Shown in pieces: positions 24,129 through 36,116 of a stretch of 64,000 nucleotides of DNA. This stretch comes from Penicillus capitatus. Lineage: Eukaryota > Chlorophyta. Position numbers and translations under genes: made by a program. The DNA lies in the NCBI GenBank assembly GCA_965649825.1, contig OZ287701.1, forward strand, positions 930,001 to 994,000, written 5' to 3'. Position 1 is the first letter of the stretch; each line of letters starts with the position of its first letter. The notes beneath the pieces are model-generated. The model searched no databases. It saw nothing but the letters and a program-made list of their open reading frames with translations, and had not been told where the DNA came from.

Positions 24129-25278
24129 ATGGTCCTTAGGAGCATCCCTGATCATCGGCCCTGCTGCAGAACGCGTATTTCAGGAACGACGTTGCCTGAG
24201 ATGCCGTCCAGTAAAGAATCTTCCAAACTGGATGAGCTGTCTTACTCCAAGCAGTACGATACCATCTTCAGACAACCCCTCAATCCGAGGCGGACGGTAC
24301 CGAAGCCGTCATTCGAAGCGCAGAAACGCGAACCCGATGGCAAAAGGGTCTTACTGTCGGATGTCGTCGCCACGAAGAAGCGCACGCTGTTCAATCGGAA
24401 ATGGAATCGGACGGATCTGGGATACTTAACATTCATTCTAAGCATGCACGTCGTCGCATTGGCGGCGCCGTGGACATACTCCACCAAAATGCTCGGCTGG
24501 TTTCTTGGGGCATACTTCATAACTGGCTGCCTTGGCATCACACTGTCCTTCCACAGACAGCTCTCACATCGGAGCTTCGTCACGCCCAAGTGGCTGGAAT
24601 ACATCTTCGCTTACTGTGGTGTCCTCGCCGGACAGGGCGATCCACTTGAATGGGTCTCATCTCACAGGTCCGTCTGTGCGCATCACGCAGCGGTGTGCGA
24701 TTGTGTGATGCACTCGTGTTAGGTACCACCATCTGCATACCGACACACCCTTAGATCCGCATTCGCCTTACGAGGGGTTCTTCTGGAGTCATATGGGCTG
24801 GCTGCTGGATAATAAGGTGACGTTGGATCGGGTGGGCAATCGGAGTAATATGAATGATCTGAGCGGACAGTGGTTCTATCAGTGGTTGGCACGAACATAC
24901 ATATGGCACATGGTGGGTATGTTTGCGGTATTGTTTGCTTTGGGCGGTGTTGCGGCAGTCGTGTGGGCGGGCGCATTGCGTTTGGTCTATGTCTATCACG
25001 TGACCTGGTTCGTCAATTCGGCAGCCCATGTGTGGGGTCATCAGAAATACCGAACCAGCGATCTGTCGCGGAACAATTGGTGGGTGGCGTTGCTCGCTTT
25101 TGGCGAGGGATGGCACAACAATCACCACGCGTTTGAATTCTCGGCACGCCATGGACTGGAATGGTGGCAGTTGGATGTGACGTGGCTCTTGATTCGCGGG
25201 CTCAAAGCTGTGAATCTGGCAACGGATGTGAAGCTCCCGACCGAAGCTCAGAAGCGCAGTCTGTTGCTGTCCGACTAA
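24129..25278 (+). CDS. Acyl desaturase, delta-9 type
   Basis: Two exons, 24129-24667 and 24723-25278, with a 55-nt intron; 364 residues. The three iron-binding histidine boxes are present: HRQLSH, HRYHH (split by the intron) and HNNHH. At least four hydrophobic segments flank them (for example YLTFILSMHVVALAAPW and MVGMFAVLFALGGVAAVVW). The pattern DPLEWVSSHR, HTDTPLDPHSPYEGFFWSHMGW and GEGWHNNHHAFEFSARHGLEWWQ is that of plant/algal/cyanobacterial acyl-lipid delta-9 (ADS/DesC-type) desaturases. Family role: oxygen-dependent insertion of the first double bond into saturated acyl chains in the ER or plastid membrane. There are about 85 residues before the first membrane segment; MPSSKESSK at 24201 is an alternative start. 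No fused cytochrome b5. Confidence 0.9.
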
Positions 25279-27425
25279 TTTTTCGACGTTTTTTATTCTT
25301 AAGAACCGGACCCCTGCTGTCACATCCCATCCACATCCGCACGCGTCGCTTTCTGAAGTGACGTGAGCTATACGATGTGCATAATGAGGTACTTTATTTG
25401 AACACTCGAGCGCGTATTTGCTTCCAGCGCTGTATCTTCGTTACGCCCCGGCTGCTGTGTCCCTTTGTATTGTCTCTCTCGAGAGGAATGGATTTCCGAG
25501 TGGTGCGAAAGTACTTCTATCAAAAATGGAGAGGACACTCACTGAAGAACAACACACGGTGAGACATTCGCGACAGCGACGCGCCAACGAACGCACCGGA
25601 GGTGGCGGCGCATTGCCTCTATTGACTTGAGAAGCGTCAGACTATCCTTGCGCCTATGGCGACGCTGCCGGGGAAAGTTTGACCGAGCCGCGCGTTTCTG
25701 TACAACGCATCCGTCGATGGCGTTATCATCGTATCTAAACGTATACGGTGTTGGTGTGCTGTGCAGACGTGAGATTGTGTTCTTGCTCCTCGGTGCTCAC
25801 CGTCACGCACTCGGGTTTGGAAATCTGTTGCGCCTGACGTTTATCCGAGTGCATTCCGTCATGGACGACGGCGCTATCATTGGGCTCTTCATGGACAGCG
25901 ATATGTCGCAGTTTGTGAAATTTGCGACGGCGACGCCTTCGGGCGAGATGCTGTGCGACATGAATCTGATGCAGATTATTCCGCTGATCGACAGCGACAT
26001 GTCCTCGCTCGTCGCCTATCTCAACCTGCCGCACATATTCCACGAAGTCGGCGTCGATCTGGCGTCTGCTGGTAAGGCAAAAATGTGGCGGCGCGTTTGT
26101 GTGAGAGTGATGTGACAGGTCCAGATCCAATGTCTTCGCCGGAAGCTTTCTACCTGAAGCTCCTCTGGCCGGGATACACGGAGAACGATGAAAAGTATGT
26201 CGCCATTGCTATTGCTGGCATTCTGGCAACGCGAAGCGAATCCGATCAGAACAGCATTCGACTGCCACCCTATTCGATGCACCTCACGGAAGTGGGTATG
26301 CATCTCAAAGTGCGCCGCCACACGTGATCTGTGCAGCAGTGGTCACTCTTTTCGCTACTCTCCTGTGCAGTCTTTGGAAGCGGTGGATGCATCTCTGGCT
26401 TGGGCATTGCCTGCCCTCAAAAACGAAGGACTGCGATTGGCCCGTTTCTTGGGCAAGAGTGATACAGAACGATATTTCTCTGTGACAGATTCTCCATGTC
26501 ATCACTCGGACAAAGTTGTCTCACTCAACGTCACACACATCTTGCAGGATGCAGGTTCGCATCGGCTTCTAGTCATAGACCAAAGAGTGGCTCCTTACAC
26601 TTTTGCTGTTTAGAGCGCATGTGGTCCATGCATGATGTTGGACTCTATCTGCGCGACGGAGAATTCCTTTCAGAGAACGGAGAACGGCAGGTGGTCGGCA
26701 TTGAAGAGCACATGGCCCAGGTGACGCGTCTCTGTGCAGAATCGGCCTTGAATGACGACAAAGAGAAAACGATTCCTCCAGTACATACGCACTCTCTCAC
26801 TCTTTTGCGAGGCAGCTGGTCTGTAGCTATCATTGGAGGAGACAAGATTTGTGCCGCGTCATCCATTTCCACCTCGGCATCCATCGACGGTGCTCGACGC
26901 GATGGCGCATCGTCCTCAACGAAAGGCACTGCCCTATCGAGGCGTAGATCTGCCATCGAAGAGAGCACCGCTAAGGAATCTGCCACACAATTCGACGCAG
27001 ATCTTCGGTCATTGTTCGCCGGCCCTGACATACGACGTCATACCATCGGGCACAAAATTCATGATCGCGGCACCAGCAGGAGTGGAGAACGAAGAAGAGA
27101 ACCTAAATTTCACTCCTTACTGATCGGGTCCCACGTCACATCATCTTTTCAACCATTTGCTTTACTGCTGCAGCGAAACGCTTTTACGACAGGAGACCGT
27201 CCACTCCACTCCGCTATTTTCATTCAGGTCCAGTCCTTCCTCGACATGCATGCATTAGATTGTGCGTTTTTGGACTCTGGGTGCTGTGGAATGGCACGAC
27301 AGAGAGAAGTGTTGAATAATCCGATCCGCACCGTCTATTTAACAACCAACAACCAACCAACATACGAGAGACGAGTCGTTTTGCTTACTATCTCTCGGCA
27401 GGACACCATGATCTTTGCGTTTTGA
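25279..27425 (+). CDS. Multi-exon gene, unrecognised; limits approximate
   Basis: Several stretches look coding and join across short introns, but I cannot identify the family. A first exon may be MERTLTEEQHT ending at a donor near 25,559. The best exon contains MDDGAIIGLFMDSDMSQFVK and IPLIDSDMSSLVAYLNLPHI, followed by an intron from about 26,070 containing TGATGTGACAG (26108-26118), then FYLKLLWPGYTENDEKYVAI. Further stretches are AVDASLAWALPALKNEGLRL near 26,390 and WSMHDVGLYLRDGEFLSENG near 26,625. These frames are hydrophilic to amphipathic, without a signal peptide. Ends, exon count and downstream extent are uncertain; 26,700-27,425 may hold later exons. Confidence 0.4.
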
Positions 27426-28572
27426 CAACAGACAACCTTGTTTTCCTTTTTCAATGGGATTTGGGCCGTAGGAGGACTCAAAAGAGAAAACGTGTGTGTT
27501 CTTTCCTGTGTGACAGACTGCGATGGATCCTACGATAATAGGCAGGACTTCAGCATTTGTCTCGTCTGAAGGGGGTATCCGTCCAAGCAGCGCCGTGTGG
27601 CTGAGTCCTGTTCAAGTGACTTGTGCTGGATTGGGTGTGAAAAGTCTTGAGGGGTGGAGGAGGTGGGGTGGGTGGAAGTGTAGAAAGGTACTTTGTGAAA
27701 TATGCGGACAAAGAATCGTTCCCGATCGCCTGTAATCAGCTGTCAATAGATGTCTCATGCACTGCTGTCAACACACTCCAGAAACGACCCCAAAACGCGA
27801 TCTCAGTTCCTTTGCCCCTTTTACTGTGAGAAGATAAGGAATGGAGGTATTAACGAAGCGTCCTATTGAATCTGTCTAGGTAGAGAGTGAGAAAGAGCAC
27901 ATTTGTTGTGATCTGTGTTATATGAAAGTCTTCCTCTGGGAGTGCATTTGACGCAGTAGACACACTGCTTTTCTTCCCTGTGCCTTGCATCGTGCATGGA
28001 CTTGTCTGTATCATGATGCGAGCCAACACGTCTGTTAAACTTTGGATGAAACGCTGAACATAATCTGCAAACCGATCAACCGTTGCGTGAGCCAAGTGAG
28101 GAAGAAAAGACCTCTGTCCAACGAAGCTGTACGGCCAAGCGCCTACTGATGAAAATGCACCAGCTTTGGCTATCCATCGGAGGACAAGATCTAGAGAAAA
28201 GTATTCTTATTCAAAGTGTTTAAGCACCTTTACGATTGTAAACAACGAATCTCGTTTGAATGGTGGTCTTCGCTGACGAGTGGAAAAATGCGAAGATTCA
28301 TGTAAAGACGGACTCCATTCTTAGACATCCCATTAGAAACTGGGCAAAGGCTGCATGGGAGTCCGGTAGCAATCAGGTTCTCTGAATCCTAGAGGTTTAC
28401 CACTGAGCAGCGAAAAGAATAGGCAAATGACGAAACAGTTAGCATGAGCATACTAACTCAGAAAAGAAAAAAAAACCCAGTGCCATAATGCAAGCTAAGC
28501 TGGTAGCTCGATAGAAGTCTGCAGCAAAAAACACACAGGCATAGATGTGTTTAGTTCTCTATGTTTTCGTTT
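27426..28572. other. Interval without a gene
   Basis: Only short frames such as 27523-27735 plus and 27850-28095 minus, neither with any motif. The right half is AT-rich. It lies downstream of both flanking genes and probably contains their 3' ends. Confidence 0.4.
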
Positions 28573-29778
28573 TTAAAGACCTCCATACGTCGCAACCATA
28601 AGGCTTTCTGGATATCGATACCCTTTAATTCTGTCAGCGATCTCATTCAACTTGGATATGTCGTCCTCTGTCAACTTGACATGGAAAGCCGCCACGTTCT
28701 CTTCGAAACGATCGACGTGCTTCGTTCCGGGTATTGGGAAGACGTCTTCCCCTTGAGCATGCACCCAGGCGAGAGCCACTTGTCCAGGAGTGCATCCCTT
28801 TTCTGCGGCGATGTCCTCGACGATCTTCGCCAGTTTGATGTTGTGATCAAAGTGCTCATTCAAGCGCGGAATAGACAAGCGCCAATCTCCTTCTTGGATA
28901 TCCTCCTTACTCTTTAGTTTACCTGTCAGGAGCCCACGGCCTAATGGACAGTAAGCCACGATGCCTGGTGTGACAGAAGGGCATCCCGCCTTAGCGAGTC
29001 TGAGCTAGCTGTGACACTAGGATGCTTACCTATTCCGAGCTCGCGGCAGGTGGGAACGAGCTCGTCTTCTACGTCCCTCGTGAACAGGGACCACTCCATC
29101 TGGTAGGCCGTGATCGGGCACAGGGCATGGGCCTTGCGAAGCATCTCGATGGGCATCTCCGATACGCCCACATACTTCACCTTCCCCTCCTCGACCAGCT
29201 CCTGGATGCAGCTTCGACAGAGTTTCCTACAAGAGTGGCTTGTCTTGCCTTGAAAGCGCCCATCGTCTCTTCGATCGGCGTCTTCCTGTCGTAGCGGTGA
29301 AGGTAGTAGAGATCGATGCAGTCGATGCCCAGTCGCTCCAAGGATCCTGCAATGACGTGGTCATCGCCCCAGAAGATGACCCTCTTTCCTGCAGACAGAC
29401 CTTGACAGCTCTTCTTGATGTGCTCGGCAGACGAGTCTAGACCGACTCCTTCGGGAGTATTCATGACACCACATTTCGTCGCGATCTTGAACTTTCCTTT
29501 CTTGTCGGCCGTCGCCTTGTCTGCCAGAGCACATATGTGAGAGCATTGAGCACAATGAAAGGCGTACGAATCAGCTGTTCATTCGTGTACGGGCCGTAGA
29601 AATCTGAAGTATCGAGCATGAGATCTTGGTGCTTTGCTGCCATATCGAACACGCGTAACGCTTCTGCTTGTGCCTCTTCCGTCTCGAAGCCTTTGTAAAA
29701 TCCACTCATTCCGGCGCATCCGAGTCCTTGCGCTGCGCATTCGAATCCCTGACTGCCGCATTTGCGAACGGGCAGCAT
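28573..29778 (-). CDS. Aldo-keto reductase, copy 3
   Basis: Five exons on the minus strand: 29778-29568, 29520-29401, 29346-29249, 29201-29030, 28964-28573; 330 residues. Catalytic Asp/Tyr in LDTSDFYGP, Lys in IATKCG, His in YYLHRYD and the FPIPGTK loop are intact. The third intron (29202-29248) starts with GC: AAG|GCAAGACA. Copy 5 (33399-34605) is nearly identical through introns as well as exons, including this GC donor and the unusual 65-nt fourth intron, so the two are recent duplicates. It differs from copy 5 in details such as [12 protein letters not shown] for [12 protein letters not shown]. Cytosolic oxidoreductase; substrate unknown. Confidence 0.92.
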
Positions 29779-31089
29779 CTTGATTATCGCTCTTCTGAGT
29801 GAGATAGTTAGTTCTCTTTTTTGATTTCTTTTGTCACGCTTTGTTTACGTGAATGTATTAAACAGGAAGCGTCGACTGCGCTTAGAAATGAGTCTGTCTG
29901 TCCAACGTCGCGGGATTCGTTGGAACTACTTATGCAAACACAACGCCACGCCGTTAATGTTCTGATGTGACAGATGACAAGTATATCTTCGCTCATCGCG
30001 AAGCGACTTCACAATTCATGCATGCTACACAAGGTCCAGTAGTAGGCCACTGCTCCAACGTCAACTCTCCTCTTTTTTGCACTCCGGGTTCGACGGCGTC
30101 AAGTGCCGAGGGAGGCAAGAACTGAGCCCAATTTGCCAATAGTGAACCCAGAGAGAAAGCAACAGCTGCTAATAAATCAGTAATGAAAGGCCTGGAAGAA
30201 AAGGATTCGAGAGAGGGTAGCCTGGAATGCTGTCCGTTGGTAAATCAGAGAAAGATCTCAGTCCCACAAAGACACACCACTCTCAGAAGGTGAGCAGAAC
30301 GTTCAACAGTGTTCAGTCGAAAAGCGCCAAGTCGCGTCGTTTCTTCGGACTTTTTGACGGACATCAATATCAACTGTTTTCATCGTTGCTGGAAGATTTC
30401 TTTCGTGTAACCTCTTTCGCTGTTCGCGTTCGTCGACAAAACAGGGCGCGATATTCTCTCAGGTTCTGAACAGACCATGGAGACTCTGTTCTCAAGCTCT
30501 CTAAACGAATCTTGTAAACTGCTATTCCGGAAACGGTGATCAAGACGTCGTCCGACATATGTCATAAGGCAAACGACGTCATGTCGATCATAGATAACCA
30601 ATCCTTGACATCTGTTGGCTATTTTCAATGTGACCAATGTTAGAGGTCCTCGTGCGCATTGCTGGCTCGATGATCTTGGCGCATCACATCCGGATGGGAT
30701 GTCATGCTTCGCCGAGCACTGTCGGTTGTGACAAGAGATATGGGCAGGAGAGTCTCGATGCTCTCCAATCAGATTGCCGCGGAACGAGCCAAAGAGAGAA
30801 TTAAATGAGCAAAGGGTTCGGAAAATCGAACACAACTGAACCAGGTTTCCGCTATGCATAATTGGATTCACACAACTGTGAACGAATGCATAAACACAGC
30901 AAAAGTGCAAGACGACGATTGCACTCATCAACTACCACAGGATCTGTTGCGGCTGTCAGTTTCACCGAACAGACGAAGATAACGCTAAATTATTCGTAAA
31001 AACGGAGCAGATGACTGTGTTCGCACAGTCCTGCATACTTGGAATTTGAATAGGTTGTAAAGCTGCTGGAAAACCAAATGTCTACGGCA
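29779..31089. other. Interval between AKR copies 3 and 4
   Basis: No credible gene. Open frames at 30227-30469 plus and 30380-30931 minus lack motifs and plausible introns. It contains an exact TGATGTGACA at 29963-29972, about 185 bp upstream of AKR copy 3, and should include that gene's promoter. Confidence 0.4.
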
Positions 31090-32378
31090 CTACGTGCTAT
31101 TGTATACCATGGACATGCGTTCGGCTGGCTGCTTCGTGCCCCGCACCTGATCCGCGATCCCATTCAGCTTAGCCATGTCGTCCTCCGTCAATTTCACATA
31201 GTAGGCCGCCACGTTCTCTTCGAAACGATCGACGTGCTTTGTTCCAGGAATAGGGAAGACGTCTTCCCCCTGAGCATGCACCCAGGCGAGAGCCACTTGT
31301 CCTGGAGTGCATCCCTTCTCTGCGGCGATGTCCTCAACGATCTTCACCAATTTTACGTTGTGATCGAAATGATCACTCAGACGTGGGTGCTTTTCGCGCC
31401 AGTCTCCTTTCGGAATGTCTTCCTTGTTTTTGATCGCACCAGTCAGAAATCCGCGGCCCAGCGGACTGTAAGTGACGATACCTGCAAAAGATAGCACAAA
31501 AACCTTTGCGCTGCTCCAAGATACCCTCTTACCTATTCCCAGCTCGCGGCATGTTGGAACGAGATCCTCTTCGACGTCCCTAGTGATGAGGGACCATTCC
31601 ATCTCGTAAGCAGTAACAGGACAAACGGCATGGGCCTTCCGAAGCGTGGGGATGGACACCTCGGACATACCCACGTACTTAATCTTCCCTTGGTCGATCA
31701 GCTCCTGTCGGCAGGCTTCATCTCGAATCCACGAAACGACCAATCCTACCTTGAAAGCGCCCATCGTCTCCTCGATCGGTGTCTTCTTGTCGTGGCGATG
31801 CAGATAGTAGAGATCAATGCAGTCCACTCCCAGGCGCTCCAAGGAGCCTGCAATGAAGTGGTCATAGTCTCAGGAGACGAAAAACGATGTCAACCCTGGC
31901 AGCTCTTCTTTATGAAATCGGGTGACGAATTCAGAGCAACTCCCTGTGGCAGATGGACTGAGCCGCATTTTGTTGCGATCTTGAACCTCCCTTTCCTATT
32001 GATGGTCCCCCTGTCTGCAACAAGACATCACTTCGTCGCTGCCTGCCCCAAAGAAAGAGTCTCACGAATCAGTTGCTCGTTTGTGTAGGGACCGTAGCTG
32101 TCCGACGTATCGAGCATCAAATCCTGAAACTGCGCTGCCCTGTCGAGGACCCGCAGTGCCTCGGCTTGTGCTTCGTCCGTCTCAAAGCCTTTATAGTATG
32201 CACTCATCCCGACGCAGCCAAGACCTTGCACCGCGCATTTGAAGCCTTGGCTACCGCATTCTCGAACGGGCAGTGTCTTGGCTGCGGTCCTTTGTGCAGA
32301 ACACAAAGTGCTCCGGATTCTTTTCCTGGATTTCGGATGGTAATAGAATCTGCGCCCCGAAGATGCAACGGAATACAT
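31090..32378 (-). CDS. Aldo-keto reductase, copy 4, with N-terminal extension
   Basis: Five exons on the minus strand with the family's intron positions; exon 1 is 32378-32066 and exon 5 is 31481-31090; 364 residues. The ATG used by the other copies (AAG ATG CTG) is replaced here by AAG ACA CTG, and the next in-frame Met is inside the barrel. The open frame continues to an ATG 34 codons upstream, giving MYSVASSGRRFYYHPKSRKR and onward, rich in Arg and Ser, without acidic residues. This looks like a mitochondrial-type presequence. The catalytic Asp/Tyr (LDTSDSYGP), Lys (IATKCG) and His (YYLHRHD) are kept. The third intron has a normal GT donor. It is flanked by copies 3 and 5 in the same orientation. 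Confidence 0.88.
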
Positions 32379-33398
32379 CGCTTCTGCGTCGAAGTCTCCG
32401 GATGATTTTTTGGCGGTGCGATCGCTGATTCGGGAGATTATGCCACCTGTCGCTTAATACGACGGACGGACTGATTTGTTCTGTACTAATAATGAAACGA
32501 CGTCTCGATTAGCGCCGTCTACGATTGGTAGAACGCCAAAGAAAACTCCTGAACGTGTCTTGTCGCCGTGATCTCTTATGTTTGCACGTCACATCAGAGC
32601 TTAGCAGCAGCTCTTTCGCGTGTCGGTTTCGCTGCGTTCTTTCGTCGTCGTCGAAGCGATCGAAGTAGATTCTTTCCTTGAACGATGTCTTTGTCATTCT
32701 AAAGCCACAACTTCGTTGGTGCCAGGTGAGTTTCGATAGCACTATCGAACATTCATTGAAACGGGTGTTTTGCGCACGCGGCGAACTAGAAGTCCGGATC
32801 ATTCGGACGCATCGAGCAGATGCAAATCAACTTCTTTGTTACAAACTTGACGGCTGAAATCTCGTGAGTATGTTTTTTAGCATTACGCGACAAAGAACAA
32901 TCGTTCTGCGACACGAAGCACAACTCGCGATCTAGATTACCCGCCTGACTGACGATCTGAGGGAGAATTCCAATGCACAGAACGACTCTTACGACAGCGT
33001 CGCTCTCCGTCCATTTCATCAGGACCGTTCATTCGTGATCACCCTCATGGTTCGAAAGAAAGCAGCTAGTGTACTGCGCTCCCCGGAGAAGACTCCGGTC
33101 TTGCTAATATCACCATCGCGTCGCTTTTCACAAAATTTGAACCGAACTGGCGGCGAGAAGCATGTCGATACAGTTTGCTGAGAAGGACGTACTATCAACC
33201 ATTTAACAAACATAAAGGAGAGTAAACAATAGAGCACCGCTGATCATGTTCTCACGTTATGTCAACTTTTCTGGACGTGCTTGGGTCACCTCCGGACGAT
33301 TGAAAGCATCCATGTGACTCCTAAACTGCATATTCTTTAAGGATATATGAAATAGTAAAGGCTGCTGTTGTCATGCATTGTGATATGTCATTCGTCGT
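32379..33398. other. Interval between AKR copies 4 and 5
   Basis: Short frames on the minus strand (32509-32802, 32786-33019, 33019-33237) show no motif. No repeat beyond simple AT-rich runs. It should include the promoter of AKR copy 4. Confidence 0.4.
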
Positions 33399-34605
33399 CT
33401 ATGGAGCATTGAATGTAATGGCCATGCGTTCTTTTGGCAGTCTCGTTCCTTTGACGCAATCTGCAATCTTGTTCAGTTTTGCTATATCCTCTTCCGTCAG
33501 CTCCACAAAGAACGCTGCGGTGTTCTCTTCGAAAGAGCTGATTCTTCTCGTTCCAGGTATGGGAAAGACATCTTCCCCCTGCGCATGCACCCAGGCAAGA
33601 GACACTTGTCCGGAAGTGCATCCCTTCTCTGCGGCGATGTCCTCAACGATCTTCACTAGTTTGATGTTGTGATCAAAGTACTCATTCAAACGCGGAAAAG
33701 ACAAGCGCCAATCTCCTTCTGGAATATCTTCCTTGCTTTTGAAAACACCTGTCAGGAGCCCACGGCCTAATGGACTGTAAGCCACGATGCCTGGTGTGAC
33801 AGAAGGGCATTCCACCTTAGCGAGTCTGAGCCAGCTGAGACACTAGGATGCTTACCTATTCCCAGCTCGCGGCAGATGGGGACGAGCTCGTCTTCTACGT
33901 CCCTTGTGAACAGGGACCACTCCATCTGGTAGGCCGTGATGGGACACAGAGCATGGGCCTTGCGAAGCGTCTCGATGGGCATCTCCGATACGCCCACATA
34001 CTTCACCTTCCCCTCCTCAACCAGCTCCTGGATACAGCTTCGACAGAGTTTCCCACAAGAGTGGCTTGTCTTGCCTTGAAAGCGCCCATCGTCTCCTCGA
34101 TCGGCGTCTTTTTGTCGTAGCGATGAAGGTAGTAGAGATCGATGCAGTCAACTCCCAGGCGCTCCAAGGATCCTGCAAGGAAGCGATCATCGACTCTTTC
34201 GATGAACCCTCTTTCCCGCAGACAGACCTTGACAGCTCTTCTTGATGTGCTCGGCAGACGAGTCTAGACCGGGTCCTTCGGGAGTGGTGACGATACCACA
34301 TTTCGTCGCGATCTTGAACTTTCCCTTCTTGTCCACCGTCGCTTTCTCTGTCAGAACACATATGTGAGTGCATTGAGCATATTGAAAGGCTTACGGATGA
34401 GCTGTTCATTCGTGTAGGGGCCGTAGAAATCTGATGTGTCGAGCATGAGATCTTGGTGCTTTGCTGCCATATCGAACACGCGTAACGCTTCTGCTTGTGC
34501 CTCTTCCGTCTCGAAGCCTTTGTAGAATCCGCTCATTCCGCCGCATCCGAGTCCTTGCGCTGCGCATTCGAATCCCAGACTGCCGCATTTGCGAACGGGT
34601 AGCAT
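33399..34605 (-). CDS. Aldo-keto reductase, copy 5
   Basis: Five exons on the minus strand, same structure as copy 3; start ATG 34605, 330 residues. The open frame extends upstream to 34686 but without an ATG. Catalytic Asp/Tyr in LDTSDFYGP, Lys in the RDEMW-frame-equivalent IATKCG, His in YYLHRYD and the cofactor loop (FPIPGTR here) are intact. The third intron (34028-34074) uses a GC donor, as in copy 3, and the fourth intron is near-identical to copy 3's. Recent tandem duplicate of copy 3 with copy 4 between them. Confidence 0.9.
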
Positions 34606-36116
34606 CTTGAGTGTCGCTTTTCTAAAAACTGGACGACTGTCGAAAGACTTCAACTTCTGCCGTCCTTCTTTTCGTCCAGATGACACAAAGAAGGTGCGAT
34701 GAAGACACGGTTATCTTCTTTCGGTGACTTAGATAGATACTGATCTAGTCCCTACCTTGATGGAACGCGTGACGGCGCATTTAGAAGAATTTCAGAGGCT
34801 GTGACCCGACTAAGATGACACACGGGCTGAACAGCACGACGGATACATTACGCCGCTGGCACTTTGGAACGCAAAAAAGGTTCAGGTTGTCATGCGATTC
34901 ACTTTCTTATTGGAATTGTTCTGATCTACTGATTTTTTTCTTGTCGCGATAACGATTTGTACAGAAATATGTCCATATGTGATGACGACTTTGGGATTAA
35001 AGTATCATTGCGAATGGTGTGCAGATATTCTGCTATTTGTAATTCATACTTTAAGAAGATCACTCGTCTGTAAACTGCGAAAATTATCTCATGATTTCAA
35101 AGTGAGCAAAGAGAGGAGACCCTTTGAGGACGGGTTAAGTCTTGCACGTACTCAGGAAGGAAAAATACAACAGTCATGCAAGTATGGCTGTCAGAATTTA
35201 TCCCGCTGGACTACATGCCATTATGTTGCGGTCGATACAAGAGTGTTTTCGACTAATTTGACACAGTTTACTGACTGCACTGTTTAGATGTTTCATCATT
35301 ATCCTTGACGGAGCATGCACGTGTTGATTCAAACGTCATGTGAATGCAGAAATCTCGTCTTAAACACAAGAAGAACTTGTGCACAGATATGTATCTGATC
35401 TTTTCTTGATGGAAGTGACCAGTGGACCAGACCTTGTTGTAAATAAACTTGAATGTTGTAAGATTGTGGACGGTGAGCACTTCAGGTTTGCTGTAAATGT
35501 TTGATCGTCGACTGATTGGCATGGGAAGTAGCGATACTATGTACGCACAAGAATTTTTCCTCGTGTAGATCATTATCCATTTGAGCATGTCGTGAATTTG
35601 CTAACGTTCTAGCGGCATTCTTAGTTGCAGCATTGAACGTGGAACCATCCTGTCGCTTTGTGACGCATTGTCGATGTCAAGAACACACATTTCTTGCAAG
35701 TGTGAGTACATTTTCGGCCGATGGAGTCAATGACAATTGAGCCACACGTTTCGGTTGTGTTATGCTAAAAATGCCGTCTCACACACTGCCGTCCGTGTCA
35801 GCACGTAGGCAAACAGAGCATCGCGAGAAACCGGAGAACAACTAAAGCGAATCTTCAAGAATAACAACTGCCTGTACAAGACGGGATTCATCTAGTCGTG
35901 TCGATTGTCCAAACTTGGCCATTTCTGATAGGTAGGTAGATAAGGAGACGCTTAAAGCATCGCAAATCGTCTTCGTCAGACAAACAAATACGTCAAAAGA
36001 GTCGTTTGCTGCATCATTGAAGCACATGCTGACTGACTTGAACAAATCATGTTAAGTGTCGACGTGTCTCGATCACTATTGTTTTGCGCACGTTTACTTG
36101 GAGAGTGCTCATTCGA
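34606..36116. other. Interval before NACHT-HEAT 2 end; right-arm inner boundary
   Basis: AT-rich, with no credible gene. The last about 190 bp match the 3' flank of the left NACHT gene (a minus frame reading NDAANDSFDVFVCL), marking the inner end of the duplicated arm near 35,930. Confidence 0.45.
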
